DNA of 64,000 nt from Epiperipatus broadwayi (taxonomy: Eukaryota; Onychophora; Udeonychophora; Euonychophora; Peripatidae). Where the stretch lies: NCBI GenBank assembly GCA_028023455.1, contig JAQFVV010000012.1, forward strand, positions 12,410,864-12,474,863. The letters run 5' to 3'. Positions 9,349 through 21,136 of this stretch are shown here, in pieces. The number at the start of each line of letters is the position of its first letter. Positions within the stretch are counted from its first letter, which is position 1. The notes under the pieces were generated by a model. That model was given only the letters and a program-made list of their open reading frames with translations, ran no database searches and was not told where the DNA came from. The position numbers and the translations under genes are program-made.

Positions 9349-12238
9349 GAAAAATCTAGTTTCTTAAAATATAGAGTTTTCTCACTACTTTAATTAATTT
9401 CATATTGATAATTAAGAGAGTAACCTCATTATTTTTCTTTGTTACAAAATTTTAATTTGAAGTCTATTTGTCTGTCATTTGCACTTATTATAATTGCAGC
9501 TTATTAAATTTATATTTTGTTATTTAAAAAAAATATATATATATATTTTTTTGCTTTCATTAATCTCTCTTATGAATTGCTTGAGTTGAAGTTCTAGGAA
9601 TAAAGTAAAGTTCATTGTTGATTAGCTGCCTTATATCACCAATAAGCTATATGTTATGGCATCCTCTATATAAATAAAGCTGTTGATATCGTTTGGAAAA
9701 TATTCTACCATTTATCAGCATACTACATTTGGAAATTCATATAATTATTCCAGTTACACAAATATAGTAGTTTGATGCAAAGTCAGGTTGGGATATATTT
9801 GTTTGCCATATAAAAGCTTATTGTTATATAAAATTTGTCAACTTAATGTTGGGCCATAGACTCAAATAAAACATTATATATATATATATTACCAAAACGA
9901 TTAATGAGGATTGTTAAAATGATTTATTAGGACATTTTTTCTTAGGAAATTTAAAACTACATTTAGGTTGATATCATGAATTGTATTTAATTACATATTT
10001 TATATAAATGTTCATGTTCATATCTTTCTTTTATTATGGATATGGGGCGGGGGCAGGGGCGGGGATAAATGTCAGTATGTAATATAATGGATAAATATTA
10101 TTGCCATTATTGTAAGTAAAATAAAATATAGGTTATGACGAGAACTTGCTTGTTTACAAATCCAATCATTACTAAAGGAAAAATCAGATTTTACCTAATA
10201 AATATTTATCCCCTACATTTATACATTTACACTGTTATATATATCTTTTTTATTGTTCATACTAATATTTTAATTAAATTTTTTCAGTAAAGTTGATTAA
10301 TTATTTCTATTATAAATGGTCTTTATTGTCTTTTTATTTAATTACATTATATAACAGGGGAATTCCATATTTATATGATTGATATGAACTGAACCTATCA
10401 AGGTAATCAAATTAAAACAAATTATAATTCCAATACATTGATGTAGCAAGCAAGAATGATTTAGACAATTATAAGTATCATATAAATTTCATCTACATTA
10501 ATATCGATATCAAATGACTACTCTTTGTATGGAATAAGGTTTTGGAATAATAATCTAAACAAACTATAATAAAAGAATAACCATAGATATTAAATTAAAT
10601 ATTTTATATGTTGTTATAAATTTTGTTATTAAAATGTTTCTTATTGTAAATATATTTGTTAAAACTATGTATGTGAGTTTAAATTAAAAAGTCTCGTGTA
10701 CTTTATAATATTAAATTTTCAATCAGTCATACCTCTTCACTTATGTATCTTTTACAATTTACACAGATTTTATATATCTACACCTATTCTTATACACTCA
10801 AACACGTTTGTGCACAACCACATTTTAAATGATATTAATATATCCTGAACTAGATAACTGTGCAGATTCTCCATGAGTTTAAAATCTGGGAATAACTAAA
10901 AATGAAAGATGATAAGGATAAAGTGAATGTAGGTATATAGTTAATATTTATTTATTTATTAACCTCTCATCTGTGAGGAATGAAGTTAAAGTGTATGTAG
11001 ATATATACGTGCAATGATCCTAGATAAATTCTCTTACCCATCATGATGATCTAACTAACCTATTATCATACCAGATAAAATCCCATTCTGTGACAATATA
11101 TATATTGTTAAAAAGAAACTGCCTTGACAACAGTTTGAGATTGTTATTGATATTGGGATTGTCTAAGTGTTGACTGGATTTTAGTTATTATATATAATGG
11201 GAAAAGGGGAATCATTATTTCATCTGCTATTCTTACTTCAAAGTATTTATCTTCTAATAGTTATAGTTTAATCTTATTTCTTTTCAAAATTGTTATTAAT
11301 ATTCATCAGAGATAAAATTCACAATTACATCCTAGAACCATCTATTAACACTAATGCACTCAATTCAGTATCTTCTTCACTGATAGTGCATAGATTGTGT
11401 TGATCTTATTCATTAATTTAATAGTGTTTCTTGAAGAGAAGCATGGGTAATATAACTTAATTGATTAAAATCTATTCAAGTAAATAGAAATATGACATAA
11501 AAAGTGAACTTCTTATAAAGTTACAAATATTTTTTTTTTCTACATCCCACATTAAAAACCTATTGCATAAATATTACTGAATTATTAACAGTAAAATCAT
11601 AATTATCCATTGTTATTCTATTTATCTATTTCATAAAATTAATTTGATACCATCTGATGTATGAAGATATCCTATAACATAAAACACCTACTTAATGACT
11701 GTTAAATATGTGAATGTAGTGATATGATTAGAAATCTTAATACATCATTATTAGTTTGTCTATCTCAATACCATTTGTGCTCTTCTCTGTCAGTTTTACA
11801 AATATCAGTTTTACAATTTCAATTCTGAATGACATTACCACTTAACTTGCTTTATGGCATAGCTCATTACTAAGTTTTAATCTTCTTTCATTAATACCAA
11901 CATTTTATGCAAAAAAAAAAAATTGTTCAGGATATATATATAGCATTTGATTGAATTTATGCTTAGTTTGCATTATAGAAGTTAATTAATCTGTTTTGCA
12001 TATCTTTGTTATCATTTTGAAATTGTTATTTCTTGAGTTTATAAATACTTTTCATGCTTTCTCTGCAATTTTAGAACTATATGCATTAAATACTGTGATA
12101 CAGTATATTTTTAAATAAAAAATATAATGTACTAAAAAAGCATCTGTAATTGTTTTAATTTTCATATCTATTTATCTAAACTTTTAATCTAGATTTTATG
12201 TTTATGATAGTGTCACAATCTGATATTTATGTGTTATA
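9349..12238. other. AT-rich DNA with simple repeats only
   Basis: Apart from the G-rich block at 10044-10064 and short (TA)n runs (about 9533-9546 and 9876-9890), I see no gene fragment, LINE tail or tandem array here. Confidence 0.55.
10044..10064 (+). other. Canonical G-quadruplex motif in AT-rich DNA
   Basis: Four runs of four to five G separated by one- or two-base loops (C, CA, C) within 21 bases. It meets the usual G-quadruplex pattern and stands out in DNA of about 75% A+T. No gene start is recognisable nearby, so no function is proposed. Confidence 0.8.
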
Positions 12239-12402
12239 CTATCACTTAAGGGGCTTTAACCTTTACATTTATTACTATAAACTTGCCATCTCTGAAAATC
12301 TATAACTAAATATGATATGCTATCATTTAAAGAATCTTAATCTTCATATTTATTATTATATAATTGCCATCTCTGAAAAACTGTAACTAAATATATTATA
12401 TA
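12239..12402 (+). repeat. Two-copy tandem repeat, unit about 81 bp
   Basis: CTATCACTTAAG at 12239 and CTATCATTTAAAG at 12320 begin two adjacent units, each continuing through TTGCCATCTCTGAAAA to AACTAAATAT. A simple local duplication, moderately diverged, ending just before the foldback element. Confidence 0.75.
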
Positions 12403-12414
12403 ATATTACAAAGA

Positions 12415-12668
12415 AATCAAGTCAGATGTCACATGACCTAATTTAACAAGCTTGTATTATAAATGTTATATATAGAGCTTGCAAATAAGCTCTTAACAAG
12501 CTTTATAGAATATTTCCAATCCCAGATCGGTTTCTGCTATTGGCTTCCTCAATGAGGTGCTAGGATATTCAAGCATACTGAGAAAGCCAGTAGCAGAAAA
12601 CAGTCTGGGGTTGGGGATATTCTGCAAAGCTTGTTAAGTGCTTATTTGTGAGCTCTATATATAACATT
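12415..12668. repeat. Foldback element of family HH-2 with 85-bp arms
   Basis: Left arm 12462-12546 and right arm 12584-12668 are inverted copies (about 85% by eye) around a 37-bp spacer. The outer ends read AATGTTATATATAGAGCT on both strands. The upstream AATCAAGTCAGATG...ACATGACCTAATTT matches the start of the repeat at 25557, which shares AAATGTTATATATAGAG and GAGGTGCTAGG. Both arms contain decayed hammerhead blocks: TTGAGGA, GC-paired stem II, GAAACC on the minus strand of the left arm, and CTGAGAA, AGCC...GC, GAAA on the plus strand of the right arm. Transcription would give a long hairpin. Confidence 0.8.
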
Positions 12669-14128
12669 ATATAATATGTAAATCCTGAATAATCACTAAA
12701 TATTTCAACTCAGTGAATTTACAAATTGTAGTAGTTATGGATATGGGCTACAAATTTATTTTTCAATGTGATTATACATTTGAATAGCACACTGTCTGTT
12801 ATTCCTCCTTGCTCCCATCTATTGTAAGATTCCATAATCAATAGATTATAAATTATGGTTCTAATTAGATCTGTATCCAATGGTTTTTTACACATATCCT
12901 CAGCCTAATTCTGATTAATGATTTTGACAGTGAAAAGCTTGAACTGGGATCTAATATTAAAAATATGGAATGAAAACAGACAATATTTATTTTTAAAAAG
13001 CAATATTCAAGTTAGGATCATGTGATGTTTTCTTTTTGTTTTTACTTTGTGATTAAAAAGAAGTTTTAGTAACTCTTGTCTGCTTTACTTATAGGCATAA
13101 ACAAGAGCTTTATTATAATTCAATGTTGTTTGAGTTATTTTCTTTATTTTTTAACTTTTATACATGTATTGAATGATTATTGATTGTGTAGACTTCTCTT
13201 CTTTTACCTGTGCATATCTTAATATAATCAAAAGTTTTAACGACAACAATTAAAAAACAACTTGTCAATCATAGATTATATTATTAATTACAGTTTCTTA
13301 ATGCATTAATATTCAAAATCATAATCATTATTGTTTCTATTATTAGTTTTCTTTGTCCTAAGTATAAATTATATTTTGGATATCGATAAAGTTAAAGTGT
13401 AATTGAAATATAAAGATTGATTACTTTCTTTTGTTGAAGTATATTTTATTTTTTTAGATTTTTAAAACAAGTTAGATTTTAAATGGTACATTAATTCCAA
13501 TATTTTAATGAGGCTAGTCATTTAAGATTTGAAAATCTTATCCAATTAAAAATAGACATGTAGTCAAATTATAAAGGATTGTTGCTTTTCATCAAAATAA
13601 AAATTTATTGGTGATCATTAGAAAGTAGAGCTATTTTTGAAAATATCTTTCTTCTTTTTCTCTTTCTTTTTATCAGTACATTGTAAAAGACAGCAATTAT
13701 TGTCTCTCAGTTATTAAAAGCACTTCATCTTATTTTAGTATCTGGAATTTATTTCTATGTCTTCCATAGCTGAGAAATTCATCTCAATGAAACACATAAA
13801 AATATTAACAATTTGAAACAAAGTGTTGAATTGCATATATCGTAAAAATAACAAATGAGTTAATGTAAATATATATGTCTGTGTTAAATAAAATTTTACA
13901 AAATATACTGTTGTGTGTCAGTTATAAATACTTTTCAAATTTTAATATTTTAAAAAATATGTTAAGCACACATATTTTGCGATTTATGCCTGTATTATTT
14001 GTTGAGAAGAGGGGGGAGGGACAAGAAATAGAACAAATTATATTGAAAAATTGAATAATAAATAAAAAATATATGTAAGGGAATGGAAAAATTAAAATGA
14101 AATGCAATTACACTTCATAGTGTGCACC
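12669..14128. other. AT-rich DNA, no feature recognised
   Basis: No coding similarity or repeat structure recognised; a G-rich run near 14011-14022 is the only compositional break. Confidence 0.55.
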
Positions 14129-16940
14129 CTATTGTATTCCCTGGAGGCTGTAAAGTCACCAGCCAAGGTAGTTATTAGTGGCTGAAGGTGGAGGGTGATT
14201 GCAGACCCAGGCTGCCATTTGATGATGACTATTTATTTAGATTCTTACAACTGCAGATCACTTTCAAGTGAAGGAAGATTTCAAGAATTTGGACTTTATG
14301 AAGTAGAAAAAAAGATGAAGAAACAATTGATTTAAAAAGTGGACATTTACTCTACTATAAAGGCACAATTATTAGAAGTACAAATAAAATAAGATTTATA
14401 GTAAATAAAAAGTGGATAAACAAGATGTGGATATTGTTGGTGTATTGGACAGATTGGAAAAATTAGTTATTCAACTTAATAGCAGATACCAAATGCAGAT
14501 AATTTAGGTTTTTGTCCCTACAAGTTCTTATAATGATGAAACAGCAAATTATTTTTGATCAGACTAAACAACCTTTTAAAATTGTTATGAGAGATTTTAA
14601 TGCTAGAATTGATAAACAATTGGAAGATGAAAGTGGTGTAGATAAATTTGATTATGTTAATAGAAATGAGAGAGGACATAGATTTGGGGAGTATACAGAA
14701 AAAGAAAAACTTTATACTGTATTATGAATTTTTTTTTTTAAAAAATAAAAATATTAAAAGGAAACAAACATGGAGCATCCAAATGAAGATACAACAGAAT
14801 TGGATTATATTTTGACTAATAGAAAAGATATATTTCAAGATTGTAATGTTCTTAGTAAATTTAACACAGAAAGTGATAATTTATTAGTGAGATGTAAGAT
14901 ACATGTTAATGCAAAACTAGAGAGACAAAATGATTTAAGAAAAATAATATTCACAGTTGACATTCCTAATCTTCAGAAATATTCTAATGAATTTGAATTA
15001 GAATTGTTTTCAAATATTAACAGATTTTGAACATGATTCAGATTTGAATAAAATTAATAGGAAAGTAACTGATACACTTTTAAAAACTGCAACAAAGAAA
15101 GGTGGTAGAAAAAAGCAACAAGTGGCCAATAAAATTTCTAATGAGACTAGAGAATATATGAAGAAAAGAAGGAATATGAAAGTATATAAAAATGATGCAT
15201 TAAGAAGGCTGTGTTTCTCAAATTTTGTAAAATGGTGTGAAAAAGAATTGAAAATGATATATAAAAATGTAATAATGAAATAGCAAGGAAAGCTATGTAA
15301 GAGAATAAGTCTCAAAAGTGGAACAACATTTTTGTATAGGTAGAAAACATATATCTACAATAAGAAAGAAGAATAAACTATTACTAAAAAGAGAGATGAC
15401 ATCCTATAAATATTATATTTTCTGAATTGTCCAGAATTTTAAATAAAGAAGTGAGATATGCAATTAAAATTATGGAAAAGGAAAAAACTCTAGGTAGTGA
15501 TGAAATTAAAATTGATATCTTAAAAGAAGTAGGTGAAAAAATAGAACATTTTTTTGGTAAAGTTATATACCAAATGTCTAAATGATAAAGGTGCATCAAA
15601 TAATTGGAAGAATGCAGCATTAATATTGATATTTAAAAACAGATGATAATGGAGATATTAAAAATTATAGACCTATCAGATTTTTAGCAGTTTTATCCAA
15701 AATTTTTACCAAGATAATTACAATTCGTCTATAGAGAACTTGTATTTTTACCAACCCAAAGAACAAACTGAATTTAAAAGTGGCTTTAGTACAATGAATC
15801 ACATACAAATATTGAGCAAAGTTATAGAAAGGATCAAAGAATATGAGTTGTCATTATGCTTTAGTTTGGAGATTATGAAAAGATATTTGATTCTATAAGA
15901 TTTCTTCAGTGATTAAAGCATTTTATTATCAAGGCATAAATGCAGGACATTGTCATAATTTGAAGAATGTTTATTAAAATACAACAGTAACAATTACAAT
16001 ATACAATGATACTAGGAAAGTTAACAGCAAGAAGGGTGTAAGACAGGATGACTCCATATCTCCAAACTTTTTACAGCAGTGCTTCAGAAGTATTTTGTGG
16101 ATTAAAATGGAAATCAAAGGAATGAGTAAATGGAGATTATTTAAGCCATTTAGATTTTGCAGATGATGCAGTTGTTTTGCAAATAATGCTTCAGAACTTC
16201 AGGAAATGTTGTCAGAGTTATCAGATGAAAATAAGAAAGTAGGAATAAATGTAAACATTAAAAAGACAAAACTAATTTTCAGTGGATTTTTTCAAAAGAT
16301 AAAAATAAAGATTGATAATGGTGAGTTAAAAAAAGTTAACAACTACAAATATATTTGTCAGATTATTACTACAGATGGAAACATAACAGATAAAATTAAT
16401 TATAGAATTGAACTTCGTTGGAGTGCTTTTGATAGAAGTAACTTAATATTAAAAGGAAATATGACTATGTGTTTGAATAGGAAGATTTTTAATAAATGTG
16501 TTTTATCACTTCTTACTTATGGATATGATATTTAGAAACTTAACAAAAGAGCAATACAGAGACTTCAGAACACTTAAAGAAGTATGGAGATATGCATGTT
16601 AGGAGTAACATGAAGAGATAAAAAATGCAATACATGGGTAAGAGAACAAACAAGTGTTACTGACATCATTGAAAGAAAGAAATCTTTGAAGTAGAGTTGA
16701 GCTGGATGTTTGCTAGAAGAGATGATAATAGTTGGACAATTGACATATTAAACTGGATTCCAAGAGATTATAAAAAACCCAGAAAGCCATCACATGTGAG
16801 ATGAATGGATGAAATAATAAAATGTGTAGGAGTAATGTGGAGAATAGAGGCTAGAGATCAGAGAAAATGAATTGAACTTGGAGAGACTTTTATTCTGTAG
16901 CATATTGATAATGGTTGATGTTGTTGATGATCATGACTCT
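14129..16940 (+). mobile_element. RTE-clade LINE, copy C (full length, decayed)
   Basis: Plus-strand copy of the same RTE family from the shared 5' leader (ATTCCCTGGAGGCTGTAAAG at 14135) to the tail GATGTTGTTGATGATCATGA at 16937. Its length of about 2.8 kb matches the 2.94-kb copy at 55771-58713, with the same 5' end, which supports that position as the true element start. It is clearly older than copies A and B: many substitutions, indels and stops. Confidence 0.9.
14230..16915 (+). pseudogene. RTE endonuclease-reverse transcriptase, pseudogene
   Basis: Collinear with the 55783-58604 ORF but broken many times. Readable pieces: endonuclease MRDFNARIDKQ (about 14585), LDYILTNRKDIFQDCNVL (14800-14853) with SDNLLVRCK (His replaced by Asn), a lysine-rich linker (15044-15283), RT fingers and palm around 15640-16160 including LDFADDAVV-like residues, and the post-RT region MLSELSDENKK ... 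LLTYGYDI (16206-16535). The C-terminal RRDDN block follows at 16710-16725. Loss of the endonuclease His and the many stops rule out activity. Confidence 0.85.
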
Positions 16941-17502
16941 ATTATATCAGTAGTGGCCAGTAAGTAAGCAAATAAACCAAAACAGAGCATTTCTAATTTC
17001 GCAAACACAACTATTTTATTTTTCTATACCAATCATTGTTATAAGATCTAATGCATTTTTTATAACTACTGTTTGGCAATAAAATATATATATAGTGTTA
17101 TAAATCATAAGTGTGCTGGTGTATATGCATGTATGATATTGTTAATGTAAATAAAGTTTTATTACAAAAAATAATTACAGCAAACACTTGCATAGTTATT
17201 CTATTATTCACTCTAATAAAATTTACAACAAATTAGCATGAACTGAACTTAAATTATTTATGCAAATTATTTAACTGTAATATGTTGAACACACTCACTA
17301 AAAATGCAGCAGCAAATCGAGTGAGCGTGTGTGCAACAGCTTAAAATATCAGATGTAGTCTTTCTTATTATTAAGTGATGTGTATACAAAAGTAATATGT
17401 ACACAACAAAAGATGTTTGCTTTACAGGATGTCTTCTTAAATATTAAATAAACTCACATTTAAATATGTTCAAGTTGTTTGTTTATTTAATTGTGACCCA
17501 GA
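16941..17502. other. AT-rich spacer between RTE copy C and the Gypsy remnant
   Basis: Nothing coding is recognisable. It may hold eroded LTR sequence of the following element, but I cannot show that. Confidence 0.4.
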
Positions 17503-17687
17503 TGTTATTAACAGCTGACAGCTCCAGTCAATAGGTGATCTGAAGTACATCAGATAGCTACAGCCAACAACTGATTTGATGTACAGCAGATGGCTGTAGT
17601 TGTTAAGGCATTTAAGAGAACTTGTAAATTAATAAAAGTTCACCATGGGCGATTAGTGTGTCTATATTGAAATTAAAAGAAACTACA
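17503..17687 (+). repeat. Candidate 5' LTR of the Gypsy remnant
   Basis: This block starts TGTTATTAAC and ends GAAACTACA, has an AATAAAAG signal at 17631 and a downstream U5-like GTGTCTATATTGAAATTA, and is followed by gag-like sequence. TG...CA ends and position suit an LTR of about 185 bp. No second copy is seen downstream, so the call rests on layout alone. Confidence 0.4.
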
Positions 17688-17689
17688 AT

Positions 17690-19650
17690 ATATGTATATA
17701 AATTCAGAAAATAAACCAAAATGACATTTCACATGTTTACAGAACAAATTGATATTTGTCCATTAAGCATATAGGGAAATATATGCTTATTAATAAGATA
17801 GAGATTGACATTCTAAAAGTAGTGATGCTGTTTTGGCTGGAACAAAGACATTCTCCAAATAGCAAAAAGTCTTTGTGAAGTGAAACCTCCAGAAATAATG
17901 TACCTTGAGTTTAAAGAAAAATGAAGGACAAACTTTAAACTAATGACATCTAAATGGGTGTCATGTCTATGTTTAAAAATAGGAAGTGAGCACTGAATGA
18001 AAAGTATCAACATTAAAATATAGTACTGTGAAAATTAGCAAAATACTTTGTATTTATTGTTAAACAGGATGACATGTTCATTGGGCAGTGGCTAGAGAAA
18101 GTGACTGACAATAAGTTATATTAAGTTCTCCTTAATGAACAAGCCTTGACATATAAGCAGACAGTGGATAAATGTATAGCACAAGAATTACTAATGACAG
18201 ATGCTGCAGAATTACAAAATAATAGAGATGTAGCAACATATAAAATGATAATAAATAAAGCTGATGTTCAACCATGATCTGTCAAAGTTCTATAAAGTGT
18301 TTTTCTGCTACTGTTGCACTCGGAAAGAGAATTTAAAGAAGGCCTATAAATTTAAAAGTGCTAAATGCTACATATGGAGAAAAACTGTTATTTACAATGT
18401 GTTTGCCACACAAAAAATAAAGTTAACAAAAGGGGGTTACTAGCAAATTTCAAATCACATGGAGGAAGTGTCAATAGTAAAAGTGAATTAAAAATAATAA
18501 ACAATGTAGATAATAACCCATATTTATTTATACTTACAAATTCTCTGACAAAAATCCAATATATAAATTGACAGCTGTGCAGAGTTGTCCTTAATTTTGC
18601 TAAAATATTGGATAAAATTAATAAAGAAGATGAGAAAGTGCATCACAATAAGGAAAAGCAAAGATTATTGCTATGAATGTAAATGGAAATGGAATTGATA
18701 TATGAGATAAAGTAATGGTATTGGTCAAGTTGAAGGCTAAATTAAAATTACTGCCATTGTATATTGTGGAAAGAGATGTTACTCCAATCTTATGAAAAAG
18801 TTTTGTTCTGGCCACAAGAAATTCAATAAAAAAGACAACAGAAGCAAGAGCTTGAATAGTGGGATTTTACAGACGACAACAAGTGTTGTAAAGACTGCCA
18901 GTATACTGCTATGGTATCCCTAATAAGCTAGAGCAAAGGACTAAAACCCATAAGTCTTGAGAAAAACTCTTAAATGATGCTTGTTCATTTAATGAAAATA
19001 TATTTCTGATACTGATAGATCCTACTCAAAATGAAATTTTCACATAACATGGCTATCCTAAAATTATTATATAATGGAACTGTTTTCAGTTGGATTTGTT
19101 TAAAGACTTTCTAATAACTAGAAAAATGTATCATGAATTAATAACACCATGTCACCCAAAGTCTTATCACCTGTCAGAGAAAACAGTATAGCATTTAAAA
19201 TGTGTTAATGTAAACTCCATATAGTGATATTAACAAAATTTTAACCTACTATATTCCATCATTATCTCCATGATGTCAAGTAAAAAGATGTCTGAAATGT
19301 TATTGCATTGAAAATGTCAAACCTACCTATCTGTACTAATGCCTAATAGTAGCACATTGAGACAAATTGGGATGTGGATGAATGAAGCCATAAAGTTAGT
19401 GAAGCAGTTTGGGTATATGACATATTAAAGAGAAAATGTATCCATAATCACAAAATTTATAAGACAGTTTAATTATGTCATAAAAAAGATAAATCATCAC
19501 TTAGAAAATTATTTCTACCAAAATGATAATTGGAATATTAAAGAAAATCATGTTGAATTAATCTTTCTCTATCCTACTATAATAACTTTGTATTCCACAT
19601 TTATAAAAATAAAATTTCATTGTTATGAATAAAGCTATTTATATAATATA
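17690..19650 (+). pseudogene. Ty3/Gypsy-type gag-pol remnant (RT deleted)
   Basis: Decayed plus-strand retroelement. The gag part at about 17790-18420 ends in two zinc-knuckle remnants: CYCCTRKENL (near 18311) and KCYI then GKNCYLQCVCHTKN (18355-18420). At 18600-18830 a protease-like stretch reads LVKLKAKLKLLPLYIVERD then TPIL, the segment that precedes the RT in K02A2.6-type polyproteins. At 18990-19200 the integrase core is visible (HGYPKIII, LFKDFLITRKMYHELITPCH, PKSYHLSEKTV). The RT and RNase H that should lie between protease and integrase are absent, so a large internal deletion is inferred. Stops throughout; no 3' LTR recognised. Confidence 0.7.
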
Positions 19651-21136
19651 GGACAGAATTTGCTATTAGTTGCTTAATCCTCTATAAATATGATTTCTGA
19701 ATGTTTTACATAAATATGAATATGCACAATATTACATGAGTGATTAATCAATTTATATATATTTAAAGAAGAGTTAGATCTCTAGATAGGAAATGAATTT
19801 AATAACCTATGCACAGAGTTGTTAACCATGCATGAAAGCTTCTTAAATTCTACATGTGTTGTATAACAATATACTACAATTTATATTATTCACTAATAAT
19901 TCAATTGATTCTCTATAAGAAGGTAAGGGCATTATGAGCATGATAAAAAATGTCCAAATAAATTCCCAACATTTGAATAATATGAGTAAGTGAAAATTAT
20001 TTTGGCTTTTATCATCAGTATATCACAACAATGGTACATATTTCTTAATAATTTGATCTACTATGCAAGTGCATGCATAAGTAATTCTATTCAGAAAATA
20101 ATTATTATGTCAAAGCAAAATACTCAATGAACAAACCACTGCATACTAGATGGCAGTAATTTATGGAAATTATTATGACAAATAATGGGCATGTGTATAT
20201 CACTTTCAACTTATGAGCCAAATATGACATCTACATATATATATAGTAACCAGCCAAAAATATGATAACAGTGACACAGACCAATTGCAGATTGAATAAA
20301 GTTGATATTGATCTTTTACAACACTTGGATGGTCCCTGTATGAGACTCTTTATAATAAAAAAATATTTATTTTAAGGAAGCACTATACAGATGTGTATTT
20401 ATACCTAATAATGGAAATTACTTAGGGTCTTATTATAACTTAAAGAATAATTGTGGATTGAGAAAAATAAATAAATCCTATAACATTTATATATTTGGGT
20501 TAGCAAGTTTGGTCTCGGATTTCGATTTTATGTTATCTCAGGGTTATAAGATTAAAGTATAGTAAATAATTTTCTTAAAATTTTAAATCTTTAAAATTAT
20601 AAATTATTTTTATTGATATGATTAAATAGCAAAGAGCATTTTATTGTATTTAATTCATTTTAGCAACTAAATATTAAGCTGAAGATGGTATAAGTGTATG
20701 AAAAATAAAAAATAAAACATTTCTTAAAACACAGTATGCCTTTTAAATAATGTATAAAAATTATAAAACCATGTGACCATATTTATTTATAAAATTAGTA
20801 GACAGTGAGTATTAACTAATTAAAGACAAAGACCAGATAATTAACAGAATACATAATTAATTTATTAACAATAAGTAATAAAAAATATTTTAAAAATGTA
20901 ATAACAAGTTTTCAGCAATGACTATAAATATTCTTGGGTTGTCTTTAATTAAAAAATAATTACTACTTTATTAATAATTAAATGTGTACTGTATCTTGAC
21001 ATGATATAAAACAAAACACTTTCTTGGAGAGAGCTGTTAAAATCTAAGTAAAAGATATAATTATAAATAATTAACAAACAAAAGAATGTTTTATTGTATC
21101 TTCAATTAAATAATAAAATTCATTTCTTCTAGGTAA
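19651..21136. other. AT-rich DNA, no feature recognised
   Basis: No coding similarity, LTR or tandem repeat seen. Confidence 0.5.
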
